The position numbers and the translations under genes were made by a program. Shown piece after piece: positions 9,386 through 18,906 of a DNA stretch of 64,000 nt. Source of the stretch: a bacterium (GTDB taxonomy: Bacteria > B130-G9); assembly GCA_035527515.1 (NCBI GenBank), contig DATLAJ010000042.1, forward strand, positions 1 through 64,000, written 5' to 3'. The notes beneath the pieces were generated by a model. That model saw only the letters and a program-made list of their open reading frames with translations, was not told the DNA's origin and did not search any database. The stretch's first letter is position 1. Every line of letters begins with the position of its first letter.

Positions 9386-10978
9386 CTAGCTCTTACCTGG
9401 CCTGGCAGAATAGGCAGCGTAGGAATCTATGGACGACGCCTCGACCTGGGCACCCAATTCACCGTTGCCTGGCACCGGTTGCTGGTCCCGCATCATGAGC
9501 CTACCCTCAACAAGCGCCCAGTCGCTAACCATCAAGTCGTTGAAGCTAGCAGCAAGACCGTTGCGACTGATGACCGTGCTGCGCGTGACCGATACGACGA
9601 CTCTGCCCTGCAGTAGTAGGGGCATCGGCCCCCACGAGTTCGTCCCTGACAAGACGATGGTGCTGTTGTCGTAGTTGATCCGGTCGATTGCGCCCTCGAA
9701 ATAGACCCAATCGGTATCACCAAGAGAGAAGTCAACGCTGTGCGCTACAAAGTAGTCATCTCCATCAACGGCGCGGTGCCAGCTTCCAGAAGCCACTGCG
9801 AAGTCGTCCACCCGCACGTCCTCAAACTCGATCGACATCCCCCTCCGGGTTAGACGCGCCTCGTCTGTCAATCGCACAAGCACTCGCTCGAATGGGCGTT
9901 CCGCCTCGTAAATCATCTCGGACAGCCAAAAGGACCGCTCTTCTGGGATTATCTCGTCAACGCTGCCAGACACGAACGACGGTGTTGAGGAATCCGTAAC
10001 CTCGATCCGGTCCGCGACGATTCCCGCACAACGCTCCTCGTATCCCAGCTCCGAGGCCCAGCCGTCCACGTAAACGTAGTTGCCGAGCATCACGTCTGCG
10101 AGCGAGATAGCCGCTCCGTCCTTAGCTATGACGGTGTCATCTGTTACGTAAACCATCCAGCATCCCCAGAAACCAGGATCATCGGTATCTTGCCCCCAGA
10201 CAAGGCTTTCCACCCGCAGCACACCTTCATCAACATCCACAGAAGTCACTGCCCCCTGGCAGGCCATTGCTGGCCCGTGCCGGCTATCCTTATCAAATGT
10301 GAACCAATCTGCCCAATCGCCATCCCCATCCTCAAACGTGGCCTGCACTCGCCATCTATACTCGCCGTCCGGCAGCTGAGCAGCAAGCTCCGGGTTGACC
10401 ACGAGTGACGTGATGAAAAACGGCAGGACGACAGAGACGGTCGCATCGCCCGGAAACGCTATCTCGAAGTTGTACCCCATCGCCTCGGGGACGGCGCCCC
10501 ACTCGAACGGTATCGGCATGCCCCGGTAGATAGCCGCGCCATCGGGCGGGCTTAGGAGGCCAGGTACCCGGGGATCATGGTCAGTGATGCTCAGAATAAA
10601 TGGCGCAGGCACGCTTATCTGACCGCTGGAGCTGATTGCGACAGCAAAGAGCTCGTAATCTCCCGGAAGCACTATCCCGGGCAAGTTAGGGACTGTCCAA
10701 TCACCCTCCAAGGTAGTGTAGCTTTCGGTGGTATCGGTCTCGGCAAGCTCTAGAATCAGGACGAACTGATACATGATCCAAACGGCGACCTCACCACCGG
10801 TTTCAGGACTCGCAACGTTGGCCCAGAACGTCACGGTATCGCCATAGGTTGCCAACGGCGGTGTTACACCGCAGTCCAACACCTGCGGAGCTTGCTGCGC
10901 GCTGGCCAGCAGTCCGAGCCCTAAAAGCATCGCCAAAAGCAGCAAAGCGGTTCGGGCACTTCTGAATGTCTTGGCCAT
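9386..10978 (-). CDS. Secreted protein with DUF5666-like repeats
   Basis: A 530-residue exported protein. It begins with a signal peptide (basic MAKTFRSAR, then LLLLAMLLGLGLLASAQQ). Residues about 25-125 and 125-240 look like beta-sandwich (Ig/Fn3-like) domains, the second with the WRVQATFEDGDGDW pattern of Fn3. The rest holds three DUF5666-like units, recognisable by V.LTDE.....RRG....F.D..V.D and close variants (VYVTDDTVIAKDG, VRLTDEARLTRRG, VSVTRSTVISRNG). The open frame continues nine codons upstream, but the ATG at 10978 has GGAGG eight bases before it and gives a clean signal peptide. The function is unknown; it lacks the shared C-terminal domain of the other secreted proteins nearby. 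Confidence 0.78.
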   Translation of the reverse strand: MAKTFRSARTALLLLAMLLGLGLLASAQQAPQVLDCGVTPPLATYGDTVTFWANVASPETGGEVAVWIMYQFVLILELAETDTTESYTTLEGDWTVPNLPGIVLPGDYELFAVAISSSGQISVPAPFILSITDHDPRVPGLLSPPDGAAIYRGMPIPFEWGAVPEAMGYNFEIAFPGDATVSVVLPFFITSLVVNPELAAQLPDGEYRWRVQATFEDGDGDWADWFTFDKDSRHGPAMACQGAVTSVDVDEGVLRVESLVWGQDTDDPGFWGCWMVYVTDDTVIAKDGAAISLADVMLGNYVYVDGWASELGYEERCAGIVADRIEVTDSSTPSFVSGSVDEIIPEERSFWLSEMIYEAERPFERVLVRLTDEARLTRRGMSIEFEDVRVDDFAVASGSWHRAVDGDDYFVAHSVDFSLGDTDWVYFEGAIDRINYDNSTIVLSGTNSWGPMPLLLQGRVVVSVTRSTVISRNGLAASFNDLMVSDWALVEGRLMMRDQQPVPGNGELGAQVEASSIDSYAAYSARPGKS

Positions 10979-11095
10979 GTCCTTTTCCTCCATTGCACCT
11001 AACATTTAAGCAAAACACTTGTCTAAAGTGTGCCTTCAAAGCATTTTACCCAATCCGCCTGGTGAATGTCAACCCATCTTTGATAGGAGTTTTCG

Positions 11096-11155
11096 CATTC
11101 TATCTTGGGGTGCTTCTGGGCGCCGTTTTTGTTTCAGCGTGCTTGACAGCAGCTA
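11096..11155. repeat. Dispersed repeat, copy related to 45885-45945
   Basis: About 60 bases here can be aligned by eye with 45885-45945. Both start CATTCT, share TCTTGG and TTCTGGGCGCCG, then a TTTCAGC/TTTCGC stretch and a GCTTG. No coding frame accounts for the similarity. It lies directly before the multi-hairpin element. Confidence 0.5.
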
Positions 11156-11159
11156 TGAA

Positions 11160-11310
11160 TCCCCCCATCCCCGCAAGGGGATCAACGTAAATAGCCGTGG
11201 GTGCAACCCACGGATCAGGGTCAGAGGAGGAAAGGAAAACAGCCCTGAAAGGGCTGAACATCGCCCTCTGGACGGGCTGTTCGACCCCTCGGGGTCGCTC
11301 TGATTTTTTG
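11160..11310. repeat. Multi-hairpin intergenic repeat (copy 1)
   Basis: Four short inverted repeats follow one another: ATCCCCGCAAGGGGAT, CCGTGGGTGCAACCCACGG, CAGCCCTGAAAGGGCTG and GACCCCTCGGGGTC. Related elements with the same GTAGCC.C..GTGCAACC core lie near 14.5 kb and 36.0 kb. The 506-base gap between the DUF5666-like gene and the small secreted protein otherwise holds only the repeat at 11096 and the likely leader of the next gene. Confidence 0.65.
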
Positions 11311-11484
11311 GGCAATTTTGGCGTTGACATATTTGTGGCGGCGTGAGAGGATAACTCCAAAGGCGTATTGTATATCAGTTTCAGGTTGGTGAATCCGCCT
11401 GAACCGGTGGTCCGGATTGCGAGATTCGGGCTAATCTTGTGCTGAATCATCCGGCGAGGGCGCAAAGAAGGGAGGCGATATCTG

Positions 11485-11970
11485 TTGAAGAAACTTCTGC
11501 TTGTCGCTATTGCGCTAGTTGCTGCCGGCTCGATTGCGTTTGGTCTGTCTGCGTTCACGGGGTCGAGCGCTCGTTCGACGCCGGATGCAGCTCAAGTCCG
11601 GGATGATGGTCTTGGCGGGCCAGGTACGCTGGACATGGACAACTGCATCGCGCTCGTCAGTATCTCATACTGTGCGCCCGCGCCTTTGGACAAGTGTGAG
11701 GTCCAGTTCGAGGTCAAGCATTGGGACAAGAGCGAGAGCTGTTGCGCTCACGATGTAGGCACGCTGTGGTTTAGAGTGGCCGGCGGGTTATATACCGCGA
11801 TGACGCAATTCGCTGCTGGTTATGATAGTGGGGCCGGCTGCTACTTTCATCTGTTCCATTCGGCGACGTACGAACTGCCAAACAACGTGACGGTGTTTTA
11901 CGACGTGTATGACAGTGCCGATTCTAGCAATTGCAAGCAGTCTGGCAGCTTCCTGATCAGTTGCCAGTAG
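11485..11970 (+). CDS. Small secreted Cys-rich protein (copy A)
   Basis: A 161-residue exported protein of unknown function. It starts with TTG at 11485, with GGAGG about nine bases upstream. The signal peptide is MKKLLLVAIALVAAGSIAFG followed by a low-complexity Ser/Ala/Asp linker. The mature part has eight or nine cysteines, including a CC pair just before HDVGTLWFR. It can be aligned by eye with the protein at 38850-39260 around ES/EN-C-x-HD-x-GTL and a later AG...C..FS stretch, so I take the two as distant paralogues. Disulfides in an extracytoplasmic setting are likely. It sits 110 bases upstream of a secreted propeller protein. Confidence 0.7.
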   Translation: MKKLLLVAIALVAAGSIAFGLSAFTGSSARSTPDAAQVRDDGLGGPGTLDMDNCIALVSISYCAPAPLDKCEVQFEVKHWDKSESCCAHDVGTLWFRVAGGLYTAMTQFAAGYDSGAGCYFHLFHSATYELPNNVTVFYDVYDSADSSNCKQSGSFLISCQ

Positions 11971-12081
11971 CGCGGGTTTTGTGAGCCTTGGTGCGCGGGC
12001 TTGGCCCACCCGCGGGCCGGGCTAATAGAAGAAGTTCCTCGATAGGGATCAAACGTGTAAGACTTTAACGGAGGATGGTAG

Positions 12082-14397
12082 ATGAGACGAAACTGTCTGT
12101 TTGTTTTGGCTGTTATGACGTGTTGTTTAGCTTTTGCGAGCTTGGGCTTGGCCGGGATGTGGCGCCCGATGGGCCCATATTCTGGGATGATCTTTGACCT
12201 GGTTATGGCGCCGGAGGACCCAAATGTTTTGTTCCTTGGCGTCAATGGCGGGTTCTTCAAGTCGCTCAACGGAGCCGATTCCTGGGAGCGTGTTGGCGAG
12301 GGTTATAGCTTCTATCCTGACAGCATCTCGGCTGCCAGGGCCGGTCGGGACCTGGTAATCGCTAGCACTATGTGGAATGTCTATCTCTCGCTGGATGGCG
12401 GCGTGACCTGGCGGAAGGTGGAGGACTTGCCGTTCTCCTATGGTACAGGAATCAACTCCGTCGCCATCGATCCGAGAAACCCAGAGGCCGTCTGGGTCTG
12501 TACAAGCAAGGGTCTCTGCTGGTCCGGGTCGTCGGGTAACAACTGGTATTGGCGTAACGATGGCCTGCCCGAGAACTTCGATCCGAGGTCTGTGAGATTC
12601 GATCTGAGCGATGCTTCGGGGGGACGGCTCTATGTCTTTAGTCTTAGCGGTGGGATATATCGGTCGGACAATTTTGGAGACAGTTGGGAGCTGGCCGTGC
12701 CTGAGGAGCTAAAGTTCACTAAGATAGATGACCTCGCCCTTGACCGTCAGGACGGGGAGACTCTCTATGCGTGTTCTAAAGGCCTTGGCGTTATAAAGAG
12801 CGTTGACGGTGGGAGTAGCTGGGCGGCCAAAAACGCTGGCTTGTCTCAGCTTCGTGTCAATCGCATCGCGATCTTCGACTCGGAGCCGAATGTCTTCCTA
12901 TACTGCGCGACGAACGAAGGTGTGTACATCTCGGAGGATGGCGCAGAGACCTGGCAGCGGCGCGAGGAGGGTGTGGTTCTGGGCACACACGCCTCGTCCT
13001 TGATTGTGTCCCCCGTCGCGGCGGACGTCGGATATATCGGGACGCAGTTCGGTGTTTACAAAACTGTTGACCGTGGGTTCAAGTGGCGCGGCGCCAGCTT
13101 TGGATGTAACGCCGTAACCGTGACCAACATGGCTTTCGACCTCAGCCGCCCGGGGACTATCTTTACCGCAACCGAACAGGGCTTCTTTGGAAGTTCAGAC
13201 AATGGACTCAGCTGGCATCTTCTGTCTGTGGAGGGGATGGCCGTGAAGTATCCTGATGTAATGATTGTGGCGCTGGACCCTCAAGAGTCCTCGACGGTTT
13301 ACGCAGGAACGGGGAAAGGCAAGCTCATAAAGTCGGGTGACCGTGGAGAGACTTGGGAGGAGTTATACAGCGCTCCTTTTGGGATCTGCCAGCTGCTGAT
13401 CGACCCAACCGATCCGCAGACAATGTACATGACGATCGCATCAGGGGAAGTTTTGAAGAGCGAGGATGCCGGAGCGACTTGGGCGGAGGCGATGCGTGGC
13501 GTCGTAGGTGCTCCCGGTATGCAGGCAGGGGCGCTGGCAATGAATCCCCGAATGCCCTCCATTCTGTGGCTAGCAATCACAGACAGCTCCGGCGGTATGG
13601 TGTATCGCAGCCAGGACGAAGCTGGCAGTTGGCAGCCAGTCGTGGACTTCAGAGCGAGCGACATAGCGATAAGTCCTGTGGAGCCGGAAACGGTCTATCT
13701 TGGTGGACATGGTGGGCTTTTAGTCGCCCGTGCGGATGACATTGGAGGCTATACTCTTGAGGAGCTGAACTCAGGGCTTCTCTGCACCTGGGTAAACAGG
13801 GTAAGCATTACCCCTGGTAATCCCGACGTCCTGTTCGTGGCCACTGGTTCGCTTGGAATGACCTCCATCTTCGCTGGGGTTTACAAGAGTCCCGACGGAG
13901 GCCGGGATTGGACTCGGTTGTCCTGCGAGAACATGGTCGGCACCGTCTGCAATTATGTAGCCGCAGACCCATTTAGCCCCAATGAGGTCTGGACCGGGTT
14001 CCTCGGAAACGGCTTGCTGAAATACACAGATGAGCCAGGGCCGCCCATCGAACTCTCACTCTCAACCGGCCAGAACCAATACGTCGCCGGCGATACGCAC
14101 ATCGCCAGAATCTCTGCAACCAACAATGCGGGCGATATTGACGTTGACCTCTACATAGCAATCATGCTGCCGGACGGCTCTCTGCTCTTCTGGCCGGAGT
14201 TTAGCTCCGAGATGAGCGCCGGATACTCGATGACGCCGATGCCGCGCGGCTTTTCGATGACCGATGTTGTCTTCTTCCAGATGGCGCTGCCCTATGGCCT
14301 GCCAGGCGGCATGTACACCTGGTTTGCGATGTGCTTTGCCCAGGGCGCCGAGGACGCCGTCAGCAACCTGGCAAGCGCCGATTGGACGTTTCAATAA
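12082..14397 (+). CDS. Secreted BNR/sortilin-like beta-propeller protein with shared C-terminal domain
   Basis: A 771-residue exported protein. GGAGG lies seven bases before the ATG. A signal peptide (MRRNCLFVLAVMTCCLAFASLG) is followed by many repeats of the form S.DGG.TW / S.DNG.SW (residues about 30-650), typical of BNR or Vps10/Ycf48-type propellers. The last ~115 residues form a separate beta domain: QYVAGDT, then VDLYIAIMLPDG, LLFWPEF, a hydrophobic stretch and GLPGGMYTWF. The same domain ends the proteins at 16267, 27986 and 37076. No catalytic sialidase Asp-box site could be confirmed, so binding or structural function is more likely than enzymatic. It stands between repeat-rich gaps and has no obvious operon partner other than the small protein upstream. 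Confidence 0.82.
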   Translation: MRRNCLFVLAVMTCCLAFASLGLAGMWRPMGPYSGMIFDLVMAPEDPNVLFLGVNGGFFKSLNGADSWERVGEGYSFYPDSISAARAGRDLVIASTMWNVYLSLDGGVTWRKVEDLPFSYGTGINSVAIDPRNPEAVWVCTSKGLCWSGSSGNNWYWRNDGLPENFDPRSVRFDLSDASGGRLYVFSLSGGIYRSDNFGDSWELAVPEELKFTKIDDLALDRQDGETLYACSKGLGVIKSVDGGSSWAAKNAGLSQLRVNRIAIFDSEPNVFLYCATNEGVYISEDGAETWQRREEGVVLGTHASSLIVSPVAADVGYIGTQFGVYKTVDRGFKWRGASFGCNAVTVTNMAFDLSRPGTIFTATEQGFFGSSDNGLSWHLLSVEGMAVKYPDVMIVALDPQESSTVYAGTGKGKLIKSGDRGETWEELYSAPFGICQLLIDPTDPQTMYMTIASGEVLKSEDAGATWAEAMRGVVGAPGMQAGALAMNPRMPSILWLAITDSSGGMVYRSQDEAGSWQPVVDFRASDIAISPVEPETVYLGGHGGLLVARADDIGGYTLEELNSGLLCTWVNRVSITPGNPDVLFVATGSLGMTSIFAGVYKSPDGGRDWTRLSCENMVGTVCNYVAADPFSPNEVWTGFLGNGLLKYTDEPGPPIELSLSTGQNQYVAGDTHIARISATNNAGDIDVDLYIAIMLPDGSLLFWPEFSSEMSAGYSMTPMPRGFSMTDVVFFQMALPYGLPGGMYTWFAMCFAQGAEDAVSNLASADWTFQ

Positions 14398-14499
14398 GGA
14401 GGGAACGGATCACACGCATCACACGACCCATTAAACATGCCCCTGAGCCTCCTTAATAATCAGATTGAAGAAGGGAACGTCGTGGCCGCGTCGGGGATG

Positions 14500-14660
14500 G
14501 GGCGCATGAGATTCTGCCCGACAGGGCACACCACGGGTAGCCGCAGGCGCAGCCTGACGGTAAGAGGAGAGCTCCCTATGATAACCCTCCCGTTGCGTTG
14601 CACGCACGGCTACCCACGGTATCCCCTGTCGGGGATTTGCAGCGGGGTTATGCCCTAACT
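14500..14660. repeat. Multi-hairpin intergenic repeat (copy 2)
   Basis: The 410-base gap between two secreted proteins holds an element with GGTAGCCGCAGGCGCAGCC, an inverted GCACGGCTACC further on, and ATCCCCTGTCGGGGAT. It resembles the elements near 11.2 kb and 36.0 kb. I see no gene in the rest of the gap. Confidence 0.55.
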
Positions 14661-14810
14661 TCGCTGTCAGAAGAGCCGTTCTCAAGCCCCGTCAAACGAA
14701 AGGGGGCCCTGACGCCCTCCAAATGCGAATGGGGAAACTCCTGCCCTCGCCGGGCGCTTGCATGATCGTGCAGCAGGAGTATCTTCAGTGCTCGCACATC
14801 GCAGGACAGA

Positions 14811-15767
14811 ATGTGGCTTCAGCAAATAGGGTTGAGAAGGATGCGCAGTCTTCTGATCATCGTGCAGGCATTCCTTGCGCTAGCGCTTTTGTGCAGCGGG
14901 GCTTGCGCCAAAGAGGTGCTATTGAAGGCCGACGCTGATTACAGCTGGCACGACGTCTTCTTCGTTGACAGCAAGACTGGGTTTGTGGTTGGCGACGGCG
15001 GCCGGATGAGGAGAACCGACGACGGCGGCAAGACGTGGGTGGAACTTCCAAGCGGCATCGCGAGCAACGTTCGGCTGATGGGCGTGTGGTTCCCTGATCG
15101 AGACAACGGACTGGTCTGTGGAACCTTTGGTACTCTTTATAGGACAGGCGACGGCGGCAAGACATGGAAAAGGCTTCAGGCGTTTGAGGCGGAGCTCGAG
15201 GACATGGCGTTTTGCGGTGAGAAGATCGGATACGCGGTCGGCCTGTCGGGGCGGATACTTTACACGCACAACGGAGGCGCAACCTGGGTCGAGGCGAAGC
15301 GCCGGACGCCGCACTTGCTGCTTGGGGTAGCTTGTCAAGGGGAGAAGCTCGCTTGGGCGGTCGGCCTGGGCGGGACGATCGTGCACACTGCGGACGGCGG
15401 CGAGACGTGGGACTTGCAGGATTCGGGGACATCCACGGTCCTCATGGACGTCTGTTTCGTTGACAAGAACAACGGCTGGGCAGTTGGGATGGACGGCGTC
15501 ATCATCCACACCACGGACGGAGGCAAGACGTGGCTCACGCAGCAAAGCGGCGCGAAGCACGAGCTCGATGGGGTACGCTTCGTTGACGAGAGGACGGGCT
15601 TCGTAGTTGGGCAGGAGTCGATATTCCTCTGGACTACGGACGGAGGTAAAACATGGCAGAAGAAGATACTCATCGACAAGGACAAGTGGCTCTATTCGGT
15701 CTTCATGCTCGATGCGAAGACGGGCTATGCCTGCGGCAAGAACGGGATACTCGTCTCTCTGCCTTGA
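14811..15767 (+). CDS. Secreted Ycf48-like beta-propeller protein
   Basis: A 318-residue exported protein made almost wholly of repeats of the type FVD..TG.VVG..G.I..T.DGGKTW, as in photosystem II assembly factor Ycf48 and its many non-photosynthetic relatives. Seven copies of T.DGG.TW or N.GGATW are visible. The signal peptide core is LLIIVQAFLALALLCSGACA. The start is uncertain: ATG at 14811 has a weak AGGA, while ATG at 14841 (eleventh codon) opens directly before the hydrophobic core but has AGAAGG immediately adjacent to it. It lacks the C-terminal domain found in the neighbouring secreted proteins. The role is unknown; Ycf48 relatives act as binding scaffolds. Confidence 0.82.
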   Translation: MWLQQIGLRRMRSLLIIVQAFLALALLCSGACAKEVLLKADADYSWHDVFFVDSKTGFVVGDGGRMRRTDDGGKTWVELPSGIASNVRLMGVWFPDRDNGLVCGTFGTLYRTGDGGKTWKRLQAFEAELEDMAFCGEKIGYAVGLSGRILYTHNGGATWVEAKRRTPHLLLGVACQGEKLAWAVGLGGTIVHTADGGETWDLQDSGTSTVLMDVCFVDKNNGWAVGMDGVIIHTTDGGKTWLTQQSGAKHELDGVRFVDERTGFVVGQESIFLWTTDGGKTWQKKILIDKDKWLYSVFMLDAKTGYACGKNGILVSLP

Positions 15768-16017
15768 GTTCCGGGAAGGACTAATCCGCGATGAATGCCA
15801 TCATAGCCGGCGCTGGTCCCACGTTCTCGTCTGGCGAGAGGCCCACGGCGGCGGGGCAGGCTCAAAGAGGCTATCCAATAAGTCGGCTGATGGAGATTTT
15901 ACTGTCCTCCCACACAAAAATGATACAGGAAATCAGACAGGTTGTCAAGATCAAGGGGTGCCGCGCTCAGCCGGGCCTGGTGTCCCAAATGTGGCTATAA
16001 AACGACATCGACGTCGT

Positions 16018-16092
16018 GTAGGGGCGATTCACGAACCGCCCTTAAGGTGCCCGATCGGATTAGACCAGGGCGATTCGTGAATCGCCCCTACA
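16018..16092. repeat. GTAGGGGCG inverted-repeat element (copy 1)
   Basis: The arms GTAGGGGCGATTCACGAA (16018-16035) and TTCGTGAATCGCCCCTAC (16074-16091) are exact reverse complements around a short spacer. A second element of the same kind is at 24481-24556. The rest of the 499-base gap (15768-16266) has no supported gene. Confidence 0.85.
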
Positions 16093-16266
16093 CAGGCAAA
16101 ACGGACTTATTGGGCAGCTTCCAAATGCCAATGCCCGGGGCATCGGCGTAGCTATGCAGTCCCCCCCAGCACAATCGCCATTTGATATGCGTTGTCTGCC
16201 TCGATAGAATCGGCTTGGTTTGTGTTTATGGTCAACTTTCAAGCGACTTATTTGAGGATAAGTGTC

Positions 16267-18411
16267 ATGAGACGATTATCGATCATGGTGTTCTTGGCCG
16301 CGATTGGCCTCGTAGCATTCGCCTTTGCCGATGGCTTCAGTTCCTTCACAACGGTAAACAGCGACATCGCCAGCAACCAGGTCTCGGCTGTGGCCGTCGA
16401 TTACCTCGGCCGGGTTCTTATCGGAACCAAGGATTCGGGGCTTTCGCTGGTGCAAGGCTCTGACTGGACGCACTTCACAAAGGACAACTCAGGCCTCGTA
16501 AGCGACAGAGTCAAGGCCCTGGCGTTCGACTCCTCTGGCCGGGCCTTCATCGGAACGGACGTTGGCGTGTCGATCCTGTCTGGCTCCGGCTGGCAGACAT
16601 TCACCACCGAGAACTCGGGCCTATCCGATAACTGGACCGAGGCGCTCGCGGTCGCATCTGATGGCGTGGTCTGGATGGGTACGCACTCCGGCGGCCTGTG
16701 TTCCTACGACCAGGGGAGTTGGGAGCACTTCAGCGTGTCCAACAGCGGACTGGCATCTGACAGAATCGCCGCCGTTACGGTCCAGGAGGACGGCGCAGTG
16801 TGGGTCGGCACCAGCGATGCTGGCGTCTCGGTCCTATCCGGCGACAGCTGGACCACTTACAACACCAGCAATTCCCTGCTGATGTCCGACAACATAAACA
16901 GCATCGGCGTCTGCCCATCAGGCGCGGTCTGGGTCGGGACACCCAACGGACTGTGCGTCTATCGCGACGGCGAGTGGGAGGATGGGACGAGCCTCGTCTT
17001 CGACCCAGATGTCCGGGCCATCGTCGTCGATGATTTCGGCTACCGCTGGTTCGGGCTCAGGACGGGCGTCGTGCAGTTCGATGGCTCCTGGGCCGTCGAT
17101 TACGATTACGAGGTCTCAAACGCCTGCATCACCTCCGTCGCTTTGGGTGAAAGTAAGGTCTATTTCGGGTCCCGTGAACACGGCTTGTTGTGGTTCGACT
17201 ACGGCGCGAACTTGCCACCGCTGATGCCTCAGACGCCTGCCGGGCCAGATACCGGCTCGACCGACACGGGGATGGAGTTTTGGACGGTAACGACAGACCC
17301 CGAGGGCAGTTCCGTGTCCTACCAGTTCGATTGGGACGACGGCTCAGATTCGCAGTGGGGGCCGGCTACGCAGTCACATACTTACTCCTCACTTGGCACC
17401 TACGGCATAATCGTTCGGGCGAGGGACGATGCGGGCAAAAAGTCGGCCTACAGCGAGGGCCACACGGTGAGGGTAGCAACTGGCAACAGGCCGCCCCAGT
17501 CGCCGACGACGCCTCGCGGGCCGGCATCGGCGTTGGTGGGTCAGCGTGTTGAGTTTTCGACCTCGAGCTACGACCCCGATGGGGACGAGATTGAGTTCAC
17601 GTTCGAGTGGGGCGACGGCAATCAGGGCGACTGGGGCGAGCCTGTTCAGACCTGGGCTTACGAGCAGACGGGTACCTTCAACGTCAGAGCCAAAGCGAGA
17701 GACGATAAGGGGAGAGAATCTCAGTGGTCACCGACCGCCTCGATCAAGATCGAGCAGCCCAACTCGCCGCCATCTCGACCACAACAGCCGTCAGGCCCGT
17801 CGTCCGGGCTTGTCAACACCACATACACGTTCACGACGAGCGCTATCGATCCTGACGGCGACCAAGTCTCATTCCTCTTCGACTGGGGCGACGGAGAGGA
17901 CAGTGGCTGGGGGCCGCCCTCGGCATCTCACGCATATAAACGCATTGGAGAGTACGACATCTGTGCCCTGGCTAAGGATGAGCACGAGGCCCAGTCCAAC
18001 TGGTCAAGCTATCACACCATCGAGATAACCGGAACGTCCAAACCCATAATAGAGCTCGGCTCCGTCCGGGACACATACTACTTGGGCGACACAATCAAGC
18101 TCTACGGCACGCTTATCAACGACCTGGATGAGATGATGGTTGACGTTTATATCGCGGCCACGTTTCCGGGCTCAGACACGCTCCTTTACTACCCAACCTT
18201 CGGAGCCGACCCGTCCCCAATCCCGATGACGCTCGCAGCGCACAGCGAGTTTGGGCCCTATTGCTTCTTGCAGCTTCCGATAGTAGGCCAAATCCCGCTC
18301 GGCAGCTACTACGTCTATGGGGCGCTCGTGGCGCCCGGCACGCAGTTTGACTTCCTCTCGGAAATAGATGTGCTCGTCTTTGAATACGCCGGCGAACAGC
18401 AGGGCAGATGA
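16267..18411 (+). CDS. Secreted Reg_prop propeller / PKD protein with shared C-terminal domain
   Basis: A 714-residue exported protein. I start at 16267 because GAGG lies eight bases upstream and the signal peptide MRRLSIMVFLAAIGLVAFAFA begins there; the open frame extends 25 codons further. Residues about 25-325 hold six to seven repeats with V.A.A.D..G..W.GT..G...., the two-component regulator propeller (Reg_prop) type. Three PKD-like domains follow, each with FDW.DG or F.WGDG and a late TYG/TFNV strand. The last ~115 residues are the beta domain shared with three other proteins here (YYLGDT, VDVYIAATFPGSDTL, YYPTFG, IPLGSYYVYG). This is a surface or exported protein, probably non-enzymatic. 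Confidence 0.82.
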   Translation: MRRLSIMVFLAAIGLVAFAFADGFSSFTTVNSDIASNQVSAVAVDYLGRVLIGTKDSGLSLVQGSDWTHFTKDNSGLVSDRVKALAFDSSGRAFIGTDVGVSILSGSGWQTFTTENSGLSDNWTEALAVASDGVVWMGTHSGGLCSYDQGSWEHFSVSNSGLASDRIAAVTVQEDGAVWVGTSDAGVSVLSGDSWTTYNTSNSLLMSDNINSIGVCPSGAVWVGTPNGLCVYRDGEWEDGTSLVFDPDVRAIVVDDFGYRWFGLRTGVVQFDGSWAVDYDYEVSNACITSVALGESKVYFGSREHGLLWFDYGANLPPLMPQTPAGPDTGSTDTGMEFWTVTTDPEGSSVSYQFDWDDGSDSQWGPATQSHTYSSLGTYGIIVRARDDAGKKSAYSEGHTVRVATGNRPPQSPTTPRGPASALVGQRVEFSTSSYDPDGDEIEFTFEWGDGNQGDWGEPVQTWAYEQTGTFNVRAKARDDKGRESQWSPTASIKIEQPNSPPSRPQQPSGPSSGLVNTTYTFTTSAIDPDGDQVSFLFDWGDGEDSGWGPPSASHAYKRIGEYDICALAKDEHEAQSNWSSYHTIEITGTSKPIIELGSVRDTYYLGDTIKLYGTLINDLDEMMVDVYIAATFPGSDTLLYYPTFGADPSPIPMTLAAHSEFGPYCFLQLPIVGQIPLGSYYVYGALVAPGTQFDFLSEIDVLVFEYAGEQQGR

Positions 18412-18442
18412 TCATCCTGTCAGACTACAACATGGAGGGTTT

Positions 18443-18625
18443 ATGAGAGTAAAGGAACAGATATTGAACGCGGTCAAGGATCTTCCCTCGGACGCCTCAT
18501 TTGAGGACGCGATGGAGCGGCTCTATCTTCTTTACAAGATACAGCGCGGAGTTGCGCAAGCGGATGCCGGGGAGACTGTAACCCATGAAGAAGCGAGGGA
18601 ACGCCTGAAGAAATGGCTGACGTAA
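18443..18625 (+). CDS. Putative antitoxin of a ParE/RelE-type pair
   Basis: A 60-residue protein beginning at the ATG preceded by GGAGGG (18434-18439). It is small, helical and charged and ends in HEEARERLKKWLT, the style of the C-terminal toxin-binding helix of short antitoxins that accompany ParE/RelE toxins. Its 3' end overlaps the start of the toxin gene by 13 bases, the usual translational coupling. I do not see a clear ribbon-helix-helix, so the antitoxin family is not named. Autoregulation of the pair is typical but no operator can be shown. Confidence 0.72.
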   Translation: MRVKEQILNAVKDLPSDASFEDAMERLYLLYKIQRGVAQADAGETVTHEEARERLKKWLT

Positions 18626-18906
18626 GGTGGACCGCACAGGCTCTTGACGATCTTGATTCGGTTTGCGCCTACATCGCCCGCGACTCCCCGCACTATGCTC
18701 AAATGTTCGCCACCGATGTGTTCGAGGCGGCAGAGCAATTGGCGCGATTCCCGCGTCTGGGACGAATCGTGCCTGAAGTGGCTCGCGATACTGTGAGGGA
18801 GCTGATTGTGGGCAATTACAGACTCATTTATCGGGTACAGCAAGACCAAGTTGAAATCCTAACAATTCACCACGGTGCGAGACGACTTGAACGCGATAGA
18901 GTTTGA
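18613..18906 (+). CDS. ParE/RelE-family toxin
   Basis: A 97-residue protein of the RelE/ParE superfamily: RWTAQALDDLDSVCAYIARDS at the start, F.A...L..FP.LGR.VPE in the middle and RELIVGNYRLIYRV followed by VEILTIHHGAR at the end. That last pattern is the standard ParE-type core. ParE members poison gyrase and RelE members cleave mRNA in the ribosome; sequence alone does not separate them here, though the FPRLGRIVPE segment favours ParE. Its 3' end overlaps the possible GTG start of the ABC ATPase by about 30 bases. Confidence 0.85.
   Translation: MADVRWTAQALDDLDSVCAYIARDSPHYAQMFATDVFEAAEQLARFPRLGRIVPEVARDTVRELIVGNYRLIYRVQQDQVEILTIHHGARRLERDRV

Noticed and set aside
18613-18906. Specific name ParE for the toxin.
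   Set aside because: ParE and RelE cannot be separated from motif reading; only the superfamily is given.
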